A stretch of 64,000 bases of DNA from an uncultured Clostridia bacterium (lineage in GTDB: Bacteria; Bacillota; Clostridia; Peptostreptococcales; Anaerovoracaceae): positions 1 to 64,000 of the forward strand of contig CAKQQT010000003.1 in the NCBI GenBank assembly GCA_934271235.1, given 5' to 3'. This document shows positions 24,863 to 32,774 of the stretch, piece after piece. The notes below the pieces were generated by a model. It did no database searches, was not told the DNA's origin, and saw only the letters and a program-made list of their open reading frames with translations. The translations under genes were made by a program, and so were the position numbers. Each line of letters starts with the position of its first letter. Positions within the stretch are counted from its first letter, which is position 1.

Positions 24863-25501
24863 TTACGCTTCCGGCCCGTTGACGTATTCGCAGTAAACAT
24901 GGATCGGGCAAACGTCACATTTCGGTTTGCGGGCGTCGCAGCATTGTCTGCCGTGAAAGATCAGGCTGTGGTGCGTGCGCGACCAGCGATCTTCCGGGAT
25001 CCGCTCCATCAAAGAAAGCTCGGTTTTCAGCACGTCTTTTTCATGCACCAGACCGATGCGGTTGGCGACACGGAACACATGGGTATCCACGGCGATCCGC
25101 TGCTGTCCGAAACCGACCGAAAGCACCACGTTCGCCGTCTTGCGTCCAACGCCCGGCAGACTGATCAACGCGTCATAATCATCCGGCACCTCGCCGCCGA
25201 AATCGCTGCAAAGCTTCTGCGCCATGGCAACGATGTTCTTTGATTTTGTCTTATACATCCCGATCCGTTTGATGTACTCCGCCACGTCCTCCGGATCCGC
25301 TCCCGCCAGAGCCTGCGGCGTCGGATACTGCGCGAACAGCGCCGGCGTCACCTGGTTTACGGACTTGTCCGTAGTCTGCGCGGACAAAGCGACTGCTATG
25401 ATCAGCTGGAACACGTTCTGATGATGCAGCGCGCACTCGGCCTCCGGATAAGCGGCTTCTAAAAGATCCAGGATCTCCGGGATCTTGTTTTTGTCGATCA
25501 T
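24863..25501 (-). CDS. nth: Endonuclease III
   Basis: 212 aa from MIDKN at 25501 (GAGG upstream). The HhH motif LPGVGRKTANVVLSVGF includes the catalytic Lys region ALSAQTTDKSVN. The catalytic Asp is in VDTHVFRVANR, and the 4Fe-4S ligands are in CCDARKPKCDVC with the following C. It removes oxidised pyrimidines and cuts abasic sites in base-excision repair. Confidence 0.96.
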   Translation of the reverse strand: MIDKNKIPEILDLLEAAYPEAECALHHQNVFQLIIAVALSAQTTDKSVNQVTPALFAQYPTPQALAGADPEDVAEYIKRIGMYKTKSKNIVAMAQKLCSDFGGEVPDDYDALISLPGVGRKTANVVLSVGFGQQRIAVDTHVFRVANRIGLVHEKDVLKTELSLMERIPEDRWSRTHHSLIFHGRQCCDARKPKCDVCPIHVYCEYVNGPEA

Positions 25502-25516
25502 TTTATGCCCTCTTTC

Positions 25517-25556
25517 TTGACTTTTTCCTGTGTAAAATGTTAAAATTGTATACAAT
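25517..25556 (+). promoter_or_regulatory. Promoter and palindromic operator of the GntR gene
   Basis: TTGACT (25517-25522), an 18-bp spacer, TAAAAT (25541-25546). The perfect palindrome ATTGTATACAAT at 25545-25556 overlaps the -10 end. TTGTATACAA-type palindromes are typical operators of FadR/FCD-group GntR proteins, so autoregulation is likely. A GGACCTA/TAGGTCC stem at about 25560-25584 lies in the leader. Confidence 0.65.
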
Positions 25557-25622
25557 CCGGGACCTACCGAAAGAGATAGGTCCTCGCATAAAATTCCCTA
25601 TTATGGAGGAAAGGTTCTGCCT

Positions 25623-26282
25623 ATGCTGCGTTTAGATTTTTTAAGTAATGATTATCAGGACACCAAATCACCGGTTGAAAAAGCAACCGACGCCATCGCC
25701 GTTGAGATCCTCACCGGGATCCTGCGCCCGGGCAAACATCTGGTCGAGCAGCAGCTCTGCGAACGCTATCAACTCAGCCGGACGCCGGTCCGCGAAGTGC
25801 TCAAGAATCTCGAGATCCTCGGTCTCATCGAACTGATCCCCAATCGCGGCGCCATCGTCTGCGGGCTGTCGGCCTCCGCCGTCGACGATCTTTTTTATAT
25901 GAAAGCTCTCCTCTATCCGCAGTGTGTCCGCTGGGCAGTGGAACGCATCACGCCGGAAGAGTTCTCCATGCTGGAAGAAACTTTCGCGTTCATGGAATTC
26001 TACACCGCTACGGACGACATCGAAAAAATGCAGAAGATCAACCGCGGCTTTGACGCGATCATTTATAACGCCTGCCACAATCGCGAGATGGAATCCGCAC
26101 TCCTGCGCTACGACTTTTTTATCCGCTACGCCAATGCCGATGTCAAATATCCGATCAACTATCTTTCGACGGTATTGGAAGAACATCGGGCAATTTTTGA
26201 CGCGTTCCGCACCCGCAATCCGGAAGCCGGTCAGGATGCGGCGCAGGCACACGCGTTCCGCTCCATGCTGCGGCGCAAATAG
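25623..26282 (+). CDS. GntR-family regulator, FCD-like C-terminal domain
   Basis: 219 aa. The winged helix at residues 15-85 (ILRPGKHLVEQQLCERYQLS, then RTPVREVLKNLEILGLIEL) is followed by an all-helical domain (LFYMKALLYPQCVRWAV, later YNACHNREME). The FCD metal/ligand His cluster is only partly evident, so the effector is unknown. A palindrome over its own promoter suggests autorepression. It converges on mntP with 6 bp between stops. Confidence 0.88.
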   Translation: MLRLDFLSNDYQDTKSPVEKATDAIAVEILTGILRPGKHLVEQQLCERYQLSRTPVREVLKNLEILGLIELIPNRGAIVCGLSASAVDDLFYMKALLYPQCVRWAVERITPEEFSMLEETFAFMEFYTATDDIEKMQKINRGFDAIIYNACHNREMESALLRYDFFIRYANADVKYPINYLSTVLEEHRAIFDAFRTRNPEAGQDAAQAHAFRSMLRRK

Positions 26283-26288
26283 GAATGA

Positions 26289-26867
26289 TCATCCCAAGAT
26301 CCCCAAATGCTCCAGCAGGATCTTCAATCCGATCAGGATCAGAATGATGCCGCCGACCAGGGTCGCCTTATCTTCATATTTGGCGCCGAACTTATGTCCG
26401 ACGAATACGCCTGCCGCGGAGATCACAAAGGTCGTGCAGCCGATCAGCGTGATCGCAGAAACGATCTTTACCTGCAGGAACGCGAACGAAATGCCGACTG
26501 CCAGCGCGTCGATGCTGGTCGCGATCGCCAGCATAAAGAGCTCTTTGATATCCAGCCTGGATTCTCCGGATAGACAGACTTCTTCCTCTTCTTTTTTGCC
26601 GATCACATCCCAGATCATCTTACCGCCGATAAAGGCCAGCAGCGCAAACGCGATCCAGTGGTCGAAGCTTGTGATATATGCCTCAAACTGCCTGCCGAGC
26701 AGCCATCCCAGAAACGGCATCAACGCCTGAAATCCGCCGAAAAACAACGCGATCACAAGCATCTGCAGCTTGTTCAGTTTTCGCATGTTCAGGCCTTTGC
26801 AGATCGCAACCGCAAAAGCATCCATGGAAAGCCCGATGCCGATCATAAAAATCTCAAAAAATCCCAT
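26289..26867 (-). CDS. mntP: Manganese efflux pump MntP
   Basis: 192 aa from MGFFEIF at 26867; the longer reading crosses the clpB terminator. Six hydrophobic helices. Paired motifs GIGLSMDAFAVAICKGL and AIATSIDALAVGISFAF hold the Asp residues needed for Mn2+ export. Only about 50 bp lie between it and the clpB terminator, and I see no yybP-ykoY Mn riboswitch. Confidence 0.92.
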   Translation of the reverse strand: MGFFEIFMIGIGLSMDAFAVAICKGLNMRKLNKLQMLVIALFFGGFQALMPFLGWLLGRQFEAYITSFDHWIAFALLAFIGGKMIWDVIGKKEEEEVCLSGESRLDIKELFMLAIATSIDALAVGISFAFLQVKIVSAITLIGCTTFVISAAGVFVGHKFGAKYEDKATLVGGIILILIGLKILLEHLGILG

Positions 26868-26912
26868 CTTCCATTCTCCGTTCTGCCGTGTATCTCCGGC
26901 ATCTGTGATGTC

Positions 26913-26952
26913 AAAAAAATATTCTCCTATGGAATCCATAGAAGAATATTTT
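26913..26952 (-). terminator. clpB terminator
   Basis: A long near-perfect stem (AATATTCTTCTATGG with CCATAGGAGAATATT, 3-nt loop) followed on the minus strand by T's. It lies 28 bp after the clpB stop and insulates mntP. Confidence 0.9.
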
Positions 26953-26979
26953 ATCATATGCCCCTAAAAAAGGCAAGCC

Positions 26980-29574
26980 TTACGCTTGGAAAAGCAGCTG
27001 CTGTCCGTCACTGTCAATGGTCACGCTGCCGCCGTCGACCAGATCGCCGCGGATGATCATCGAAGCCAGTTCGTTTTCGACATGTTTCTGCAGATACCGC
27101 TTGATCGGTCTTGCACCGTACTGCGGGTCGTAAGACTCCTTGGCGATCAGTTCCTTGGCCGCATCCGTCATCGTCAATGTCATTTCCCGGTCAGCCAGTC
27201 TCTTTTCGATACTCTTGAACGAAAGATCGATGATCTTCTTGATCTGATCCAGCGTCAAAGCACTGAAGACGATAATGTCATCCACACGATTCAGGAACTC
27301 CGGTCTGAAATAGTTCTTCAGCTCGCCGGTGACCTTTTCCTTGACCTCTTCCGGAATATAGCCTTCCTGGTTCATGTTCTCGATCAGTTCGCTGCTGCCG
27401 ATGTTGGACGTCATGATGATGATCGTGTTCTTGAAGTCCACGGTCCTTCCCTGATTGTCCGTCAGGCGGCCGTCGTCCAGAAGCTGCAGCAGGATGTTGA
27501 AAACATCCGGATGTGCCTTCTCGATCTCATCAAACAGGATGACACTGTACGGTTTCCGTCTGACCGCTTCCGTCAGCTGTCCGCCCTCGTCATAGCCGAC
27601 ATATCCCGGAGGCGCTCCGACCAATCTGGACACGGAGTGTTTCTCCATGTACTCCGACATATCGATACGGATCATGTTCCGTTCGGTATCAAACAGAGAT
27701 TCGGACAAGGCTTTGGCCAATTCGGTCTTGCCGACGCCTGTAGGACCCAGGAAAATAAACGAGCCGATCGGTCTGTTTTCGTCTTTGAGCCCCGCTCTTG
27801 CGCGGAGGATCGCTTCGGAGACCGCAGTGACTGCCTCGTTCTGACCGACCACTCTCTGATGCAGGATTTCCGGCAGCTTCAGCAGTTTTTCTCGTTCGGT
27901 TTCGACCAGTTTGCTGACCGGAATGCCGGTCCAAGAAGAGATGACCTCTGCGATCTCTTCTTCGTTGACCTCTTCCTTCAGGAGTCTCGCCTCGCCGCCG
28001 TCCACGCTGTCCGCTTTCTGCTTTTCTTCTTCCAGCTTCTTTTCCAGCTCCGGCAGCGTTCCGTATTTTAACTGCGCCAGCTTTTCGAGGTCGTAATTTC
28101 TCTCGGCCTCTTCCATCTGGTGTTTGACTTCCTCGATCTGCTGCTTGGTGCCCTTGACCTCCGCGATGGCCTTCTTTTCGTTTTCCCACTGTGCCCGCAT
28201 GGAAGCGTCTTCTTCCTTTAACGCGGCCAGTTCTTTCTCAAGAGTCGCAAGTCTGGCTGCGGAAGCTTTGTCCGTCTCCTTGCCGAGCGCCTGCTTTTCA
28301 ATCTCCAGCTGCATGATCTTTCTGGAGATCTCGTCCAGTTCCGCCGGCATGCTGTCGATCTCGGTACGGATCCTGGCTGCCGCTTCATCCATCAGGTCGA
28401 TGGCTTTATCCGGCAGGAACCGATCGCTGATATAACGATCGGAAAGGGTCGCGCAGGCGATCAGCGCGCCGTCTGTGATCCGGACGCCATGGTGGATCTC
28501 AAACCGTTCTTTCAGTCCTCTCAGGATAGAAATGGTATCTTCGACAGACGGCTGATCGACCAGCACCTTCTGGAATCTTCTTTCCAGCGCAGCGTCTTTT
28601 TCAATGTATTTACGGTATTCATCCAAAGTGGTCGCACCGATGCAGTGTAACTCTCCTCTGGCCAGCTTCGGCTTCAAGAGGTTGCCTGCGTCCATGGAGC
28701 CTTCGGTCCTTCCCGCGCCGACAATGTTATGGATCTCATCGATGAACAGGATGATCCTGCCCTCGGATTTTTCGACTTCGTTTAAGACCGCCTTCAGTCT
28801 TTCTTCAAATTCACCCCGGAATTTCGCGCCCGCGATCAGCGCGCCCATATCCAGCGCAAAGATCGTCTTGTCCTTCAAGCCCTCCGGCACATCTCCGTTG
28901 AGGATACGCTGTGCCAGTCCTTCGACAACGGCGGTTTTGCCGACGCCGGGTTCCCCGATCAGCACCGGGTTGTTCTTGGTCCTCCGGGAAAGGATCTGGA
29001 TCGCGTGTCGGATCTCGGCGTCACGGCCGATGACCGGATCCAGTTTGCCCTCTCTGGCCATCTCCACCAGGTCACGGCCGTATTTATTCAAGGCGTCGTA
29101 ATTATCCTCCGGGTTCTGGCTGGTCACTCTCTGGTTGCCCCTGACTTTCGAAAGCGCTTCTAAGAATTTGTTCTTATTGATATTGTATTTCGCGAAGATC
29201 TTCGCGCTCGGAGTCCCCTTTTCCTCCAGCAGCGCAAGATAAAGATGCTCGACACTGACATATTCATCTTTAAATTCCTCCGCGATCTTTTCCGCCCGCA
29301 TCAAAAGCTGCGACAATCTGCGCGAGGAATACATATTGTCGGCGTTTCCGGAAACCTTCGGAAGTTTTTCCAAGGCTTCCTGCACATCCGCGATCACCGC
29401 GGTCGTATCGACATTCATATATTTGAGCAGTTTCGGGATCAGTCCGTCTTTCTGCATCAGGAGCGCCATGTGCAGGTGCTCGCCGTCGAGCATCTGATGC
29501 CCTTCGGAGATTGCGATGTTCTGGCAGTCCATGATGGCCTGCTGCGCGTTCTGTGTATATTTTTCAATGTTCAT
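26980..29574 (-). CDS. clpB: ATP-dependent chaperone ClpB
   Basis: 864 aa from MNIEKYT at 29574 (AGGGGTG upstream). Clp-N double repeat at residues 1-145. AAA1 has [15 protein letters not shown]. The coiled-coil middle domain at about 405-525 distinguishes ClpB from ClpC/ClpA. AAA2 has [14 protein letters not shown] with [12 protein letters not shown]. It disaggregates proteins with DnaK. A perfect CIRCE upstream puts it under HrcA. Confidence 0.97.
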   Translation of the reverse strand: MNIEKYTQNAQQAIMDCQNIAISEGHQMLDGEHLHMALLMQKDGLIPKLLKYMNVDTTAVIADVQEALEKLPKVSGNADNMYSSRRLSQLLMRAEKIAEEFKDEYVSVEHLYLALLEEKGTPSAKIFAKYNINKNKFLEALSKVRGNQRVTSQNPEDNYDALNKYGRDLVEMAREGKLDPVIGRDAEIRHAIQILSRRTKNNPVLIGEPGVGKTAVVEGLAQRILNGDVPEGLKDKTIFALDMGALIAGAKFRGEFEERLKAVLNEVEKSEGRIILFIDEIHNIVGAGRTEGSMDAGNLLKPKLARGELHCIGATTLDEYRKYIEKDAALERRFQKVLVDQPSVEDTISILRGLKERFEIHHGVRITDGALIACATLSDRYISDRFLPDKAIDLMDEAAARIRTEIDSMPAELDEISRKIMQLEIEKQALGKETDKASAARLATLEKELAALKEEDASMRAQWENEKKAIAEVKGTKQQIEEVKHQMEEAERNYDLEKLAQLKYGTLPELEKKLEEEKQKADSVDGGEARLLKEEVNEEEIAEVISSWTGIPVSKLVETEREKLLKLPEILHQRVVGQNEAVTAVSEAILRARAGLKDENRPIGSFIFLGPTGVGKTELAKALSESLFDTERNMIRIDMSEYMEKHSVSRLVGAPPGYVGYDEGGQLTEAVRRKPYSVILFDEIEKAHPDVFNILLQLLDDGRLTDNQGRTVDFKNTIIIMTSNIGSSELIENMNQEGYIPEEVKEKVTGELKNYFRPEFLNRVDDIIVFSALTLDQIKKIIDLSFKSIEKRLADREMTLTMTDAAKELIAKESYDPQYGARPIKRYLQKHVENELASMIIRGDLVDGGSVTIDSDGQQLLFQA

Positions 29575-29714
29575 ATCATCACCCCTATTCAATCAAAACA
29601 TAAACATTTTTATCTAGGTTTTATTCCATTTCATCGTTCGGACACCCTTATCATGCCCTCACAACTCTGTATATACCCATTGTACACCTGTTCAAACGCA
29701 AAGTAAAGAAAAAT

Positions 29715-29741
29715 TTAGCACTCTTTTTGATAGAGTGCTAA
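29715..29741. promoter_or_regulatory. CIRCE operator (HrcA binding site)
   Basis: TTAGCACTC, 9-bp spacer, GAGTGCTAA: an exact match to the CIRCE consensus. It is 141 bp upstream of clpB on the minus strand and upstream of sdaAB on the plus strand; clpB is the expected target. hrcA is not in the window. Confidence 0.95.
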
Positions 29742-29754
29742 TAATTTAATCTTA

Positions 29755-29783
29755 TTGCTTTTTTCCGGTTCCTTTGTTATATT
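29755..29783 (+). promoter_or_regulatory. sdaAB-sdaAA promoter
   Basis: TTGCTT (29755-29760), 17-bp spacer, TATATT (29778-29783), 53 bp before sdaAB. It begins 14 bp after the CIRCE element, so HrcA is unlikely to block it directly. Confidence 0.65.
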
Positions 29784-29836
29784 GGTCGTAGAATAAAAGC
29801 AGGCTTGCATCGGCCGCTGCAAAGAAGGAGGATCTC

Positions 29837-30508
29837 ATGAGCAGTTACACCAGTATTTTTGATGTCATCGGTCCCAATATGATCGGACCGTCAAGTTCGC
29901 ATACCGCAGGCGCAGCCTCGATCGCGCTGATGGCCAGAAAACTTTTTCATGAGGAGATCGTACAAGTGGACTTCACACTTTACGGTTCCTTTGCCCGAAC
30001 CTACCGCGGACACGGTACCGACCGTGCGCTTCTGGGCGGGATCTTAGGATTTTCGACCGATGACGTCCGCATCCGAGACGCGTTTGCCTACGCTGACAAG
30101 TGTGGGCTGAAATACAGTTTTACCGAAGATCATACCACCGCTGGCCTGCACCCGAATACCGCAGATATCGTCATGCACAACGGCAAAGGGCGTACCCAGT
30201 TTGTCCGCGGCGTGTCCGTCGGCGGCGGCCGCATGAAGATCGTGCAGTTAAATCAAGTCAAAGTTGACTTCACCGGCGAATACAGCACCCTGATCATCAA
30301 ACAGGCGGATCGGCCCGGCGTGGTCGCGCATATTGCCGGATGTCTGGCAGAGCAGCAGGTGAACATCGCGTTTATGCGGCTCTACCGCGAAGCCAAGGGT
30401 GAAACGGCTTACACGATCATCGAATCGGATCAGTCGATCCCGCCCGGGATCCTCGACTCGATCCGGCAGCATGAAAGTATTTACAATGCGTTAGTCATTC
30501 AGGTATAA
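29837..30508 (+). CDS. sdaAB: L-serine dehydratase, iron-sulfur type, beta subunit
   Basis: 223 aa, AAGGAGG ribosome-binding site. FDVIGPNMIGPSSSHTAGAA is the signature of the beta domain. The C-terminal 75 residues (STLIIKQADRPGVVAHIAG) form an ACT domain that may sense serine. With the alpha subunit it deaminates L-serine to pyruvate and ammonia. The alpha gene follows after 11 bp. Confidence 0.96.
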   Translation: MSSYTSIFDVIGPNMIGPSSSHTAGAASIALMARKLFHEEIVQVDFTLYGSFARTYRGHGTDRALLGGILGFSTDDVRIRDAFAYADKCGLKYSFTEDHTTAGLHPNTADIVMHNGKGRTQFVRGVSVGGGRMKIVQLNQVKVDFTGEYSTLIIKQADRPGVVAHIAGCLAEQQVNIAFMRLYREAKGETAYTIIESDQSIPPGILDSIRQHESIYNALVIQV

Positions 30509-30519
30509 GGAGGAAGCGG

Positions 30520-31428
30520 ATGATGGATTTTACAAACGGCAGTTCTTTGCTGACACTCTGCCATACGGAACAGATACCGATCTCGGAGGCCATGCTCCGC
30601 CGCGAGATCGCTCTCGGCGAAACAACCAAAGAAGATATTTTTAAGAAGTTGAACCGCTCTGTCGAGATCATGCGCGCATCCACACAAAGCCCGCTTCAGC
30701 ATCCGATCCCCTCTATGGGCGGACTCCTGAACGGGGAAGCACAAGCGGTCTGGAAGCATTCCTTCGGCTCCGGTCAACAGCCTTTATGCGGCACGGTCCT
30801 GTCCCGAGCGATCGCCTATGCGATGGCAGTTCTGGAAACCAACGCCTCCATGGGCCTGATCGTTGCCGCACCGACAGCCGGCTCTGCCGGCGTGATCCCT
30901 GGAACGCTTCTTTCGATCTGTGAAAATTACGATCTCGGAGAAGACGCCGTCCGCAGCGGTCTTTTGCATGCCGGCGCGATCGGCTATCTGATCATGCGCA
31001 ATGCATCGGTATCCGGCGCGGAAGCCGGGTGTCAGGCTGAAGTCGGCGCGGCTTCCGCGATGGCTGCATCCGCGGCAGTCGAATTATTAGGCGGCAGTCC
31101 GCGTCAGAGTCTGACAGCCGCTTCGATCGCCCTCGCCAACCTCTTGGGTCTGGTCTGCGATCCGATCGCCGGACTGGTCGAATCTCCGTGCCAAAGCCGC
31201 AACGTCATCGGCGTTTCCAACGCGTTCAGCAGCGCGCAGTTAGCGCTGTCCGGCGTTCGCTTTCCGATCCCGTTCGATGAAATGGCGGAAGCTATGTACA
31301 AGGTCGGGCGCACCCTGCCGTCGGAACTTCGCGAAACCGCGATCGGCGGCTGTGCCGGAACACCTTCCGCCTGCACGTTTTGCGGCAAAAAAGCCGAGAC
31401 GAACCAGCTGCTGCATGAAGCCGACTAA
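30520..31428 (+). CDS. sdaAA: L-serine dehydratase, iron-sulfur type, alpha subunit
   Basis: 302 aa, typical length. Conserved segments AAPTAGSAGVIPGTLLSI, ASVSGAEAGCQAEVG and CDPIAGLVESPCQSRN; with the C-terminal GGCAGTPSAC these provide Cys ligands of the 4Fe-4S cluster that binds serine. The oxygen-labile enzyme fits an anaerobe. The 3' end abuts, head-on, the remnant of a membrane transporter gene. Confidence 0.96.
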   Translation: MMDFTNGSSLLTLCHTEQIPISEAMLRREIALGETTKEDIFKKLNRSVEIMRASTQSPLQHPIPSMGGLLNGEAQAVWKHSFGSGQQPLCGTVLSRAIAYAMAVLETNASMGLIVAAPTAGSAGVIPGTLLSICENYDLGEDAVRSGLLHAGAIGYLIMRNASVSGAEAGCQAEVGAASAMAASAAVELLGGSPRQSLTAASIALANLLGLVCDPIAGLVESPCQSRNVIGVSNAFSSAQLALSGVRFPIPFDEMAEAMYKVGRTLPSELRETAIGGCAGTPSACTFCGKKAETNQLLHEAD

Positions 31429-31754
31429 AAATCCGGCAGCGACCGTCGACAAAAAGGTGATGCTGACAAAACCGCTGAGCAGACTCTTGGTCCCATCCAT
31501 TTCATTTTTATGCAAGAGGCCTGTCTCCACGCCGAGGACGCCCAAAAATAAGCACATCACATACTGCGGGAATCCGGTCAGGATCTCGCCACTAAGTCGG
31601 CAGGCAGGATCTTCGTCCATAAACGCAGAACAAAGATCAGCCCGGATACCATGATGGCCGGTACTGCAGCCTTGAGCCACCGGGAGATCACCTCACCGAG
31701 CACGATCAGAACGGCGATCAGAAGCGCGCTTTGCAGCATGTCAAAATCAAACAT
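31429..31754 (-). pseudogene. Frameshifted, truncated membrane-transporter remnant
   Basis: ATG at 31754 follows the Nif11-like stop directly. The first frame encodes a hydrophobic start (MFDFDMLQSALLIAVLIVLG, then AAVPAIMVSGLIFVLRLW) and hits TGA at about 31589. The next frame continues smoothly with PQYVMCLFLGVLGVE and FVSITFLSTVAAGFLVGFM. One missing base near 31595 (GTGGCGAG for GTGGCGGAG) would join them. The 3' part runs into sdaAA antisense, so the rest of the gene is gone. At least four membrane segments; the transporter family is not certain. Confidence 0.6.
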
Positions 31755-32054
31755 CTACCGCACCTCATCTCCGTTAATCTCATTGAAAAACTGCGCGTAA
31801 AAGTCATCCGAACCCTGCAGGACGCTGTGGTTCGCTCCGCCTCCGTTCACGCTCTTTTCCAAAAGTCCGAGGAATTGGTCTTCCGCATCCAACAGATCCA
31901 TGACGGAAAGGTCATAGCCCAGGCTCTGCGCGATCCTGCAAAATTCCCGATATGGCTGCTCGCTCTCTCTGGAATCGAGAAATCGCTGCCTGAGGTTCGG
32001 ATCTTTCCGGGCGATCGCCGCCAGTTCTTCTAAGATTGCTCCTGTGTTGTTCAT
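31755..32054 (-). CDS. Nif11-like small protein
   Basis: 99 aa. LEELAAIARKDPNLRQRFLD, then EFCRIAQSLGYDLSVMDLLD matches the Nif11 helical leader pattern (xxDPxLRxxL...AxxxGYxxxxxxL). It ends SVNGGGANHSV then an acidic tail, not a bare GG leader. Nif11 domains occur in peptide-natural-product precursors and in stand-alone small proteins; no maturation enzyme is nearby. It lies between a TetR gene and the broken transporter gene, in one transcription unit. Confidence 0.55.
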   Translation of the reverse strand: MNNTGAILEELAAIARKDPNLRQRFLDSRESEQPYREFCRIAQSLGYDLSVMDLLDAEDQFLGLLEKSVNGGGANHSVLQGSDDFYAQFFNEINGDEVR

Positions 32055-32074
32055 TGCTGTCCATTCCTCCTCTT

Positions 32075-32683
32075 TCAGTGGTCAGATTCCACCCTGGAGA
32101 TAAAGCGATCAATGTGCGCGCCCAGCAGGGACGAAATCGCTTCTTTCTCTTCTGCCTCATCATAAATGCTGTAAAGCAGATACATCGGTCCGTAAAATTC
32201 CAGGGCCAACTGCATGGCATCCTCATCGGAGTCCGTCAATTTGCGGAAGATCGCCGCCATGTATTCCAAAGGTCCGCCCGCAAGGTAGTCGTGATAGAGC
32301 TGTGCGAGCTTTTCGTCACGATATTGCTCCAAGGTCAGCATCTTGCGGAAGTTTGCGGAAAACGGCTCTTTCGTCCAATGATCAAACTGTGCCATACTGT
32401 ACGCACGGATCTTTTCGATCGGCGTATGCACATAGGCCTCCGCAAATCCATCCGGTTCCGTTTCCGGCATTTCATAGGCTTCCGCGCGTTCATAATCCAT
32501 TTCATTCATCCGCTCCACGATCCGATCCAAAATTTCCTGCTTACCGGCATAATGCTTATACAAAGCAGCCTTTGTGATCCCCAGCCGTCCGGCGATATCA
32601 TTCATCGATGTCCCGAGATATCCGCTTTGTGCAAATAGCTCCAGTGCAGTTTCCAAAATCCGTTTTTTTGTATCTCCAGCCAT
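32075..32683 (-). CDS. TetR-family regulator
   Basis: 202 aa from MAGDTKK at 32683, where AGGAGG sits 6 nt upstream; earlier in-frame ATGs overlap that site. HTH at residues 5-50: KRILETALELFAQSGYLGTS, then IAGRLGITKAALYKHYAGK. The helical C-terminal ligand domain is unspecific. It is preceded by a perfect promoter within an inverted repeat, so it probably represses itself and the two genes after it. Confidence 0.9.
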   Translation of the reverse strand: MAGDTKKRILETALELFAQSGYLGTSMNDIAGRLGITKAALYKHYAGKQEILDRIVERMNEMDYERAEAYEMPETEPDGFAEAYVHTPIEKIRAYSMAQFDHWTKEPFSANFRKMLTLEQYRDEKLAQLYHDYLAGGPLEYMAAIFRKLTDSDEDAMQLALEFYGPMYLLYSIYDEAEEKEAISSLLGAHIDRFISRVESDH

Positions 32684-32703
32684 GATCATCCTCCTCGTTA
32701 CAA

Positions 32704-32751
32704 TAACCACTCGGTGACTCATATTATAGTTACCGAGTGGTTACTTGTCAA
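32704..32751 (-). promoter_or_regulatory. Consensus promoter with TetR-type operator
   Basis: On the minus strand TTGACA (32751-32746), exactly 17 bp, TATAAT (32728-32723): a perfect sigma-A promoter. Inverted-repeat arms AACCACTCGGTGAC (32705-32718) and GTTACCGAGTGGTT (32729-32742) sit in the spacer and just downstream of the -10. A repressor bound here would block the promoter. Confidence 0.82.
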
Positions 32752-32774
32752 GTCCTTTTTCAATCCGCGTTTTC

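Noticed and set aside
24222..24911. 229-aa minus-strand ORF
   Set aside because: Out-of-frame reading of the YczE-like membrane gene; Arg/His-rich and without motifs.
26868..26912. yybP-ykoY manganese riboswitch upstream of mntP
   Set aside because: Only about 45 bp lie between the clpB terminator and the start codon, and the conserved loops are not present.
26986..28071. 361-aa plus-strand ORF
   Set aside because: Antisense shadow of clpB.
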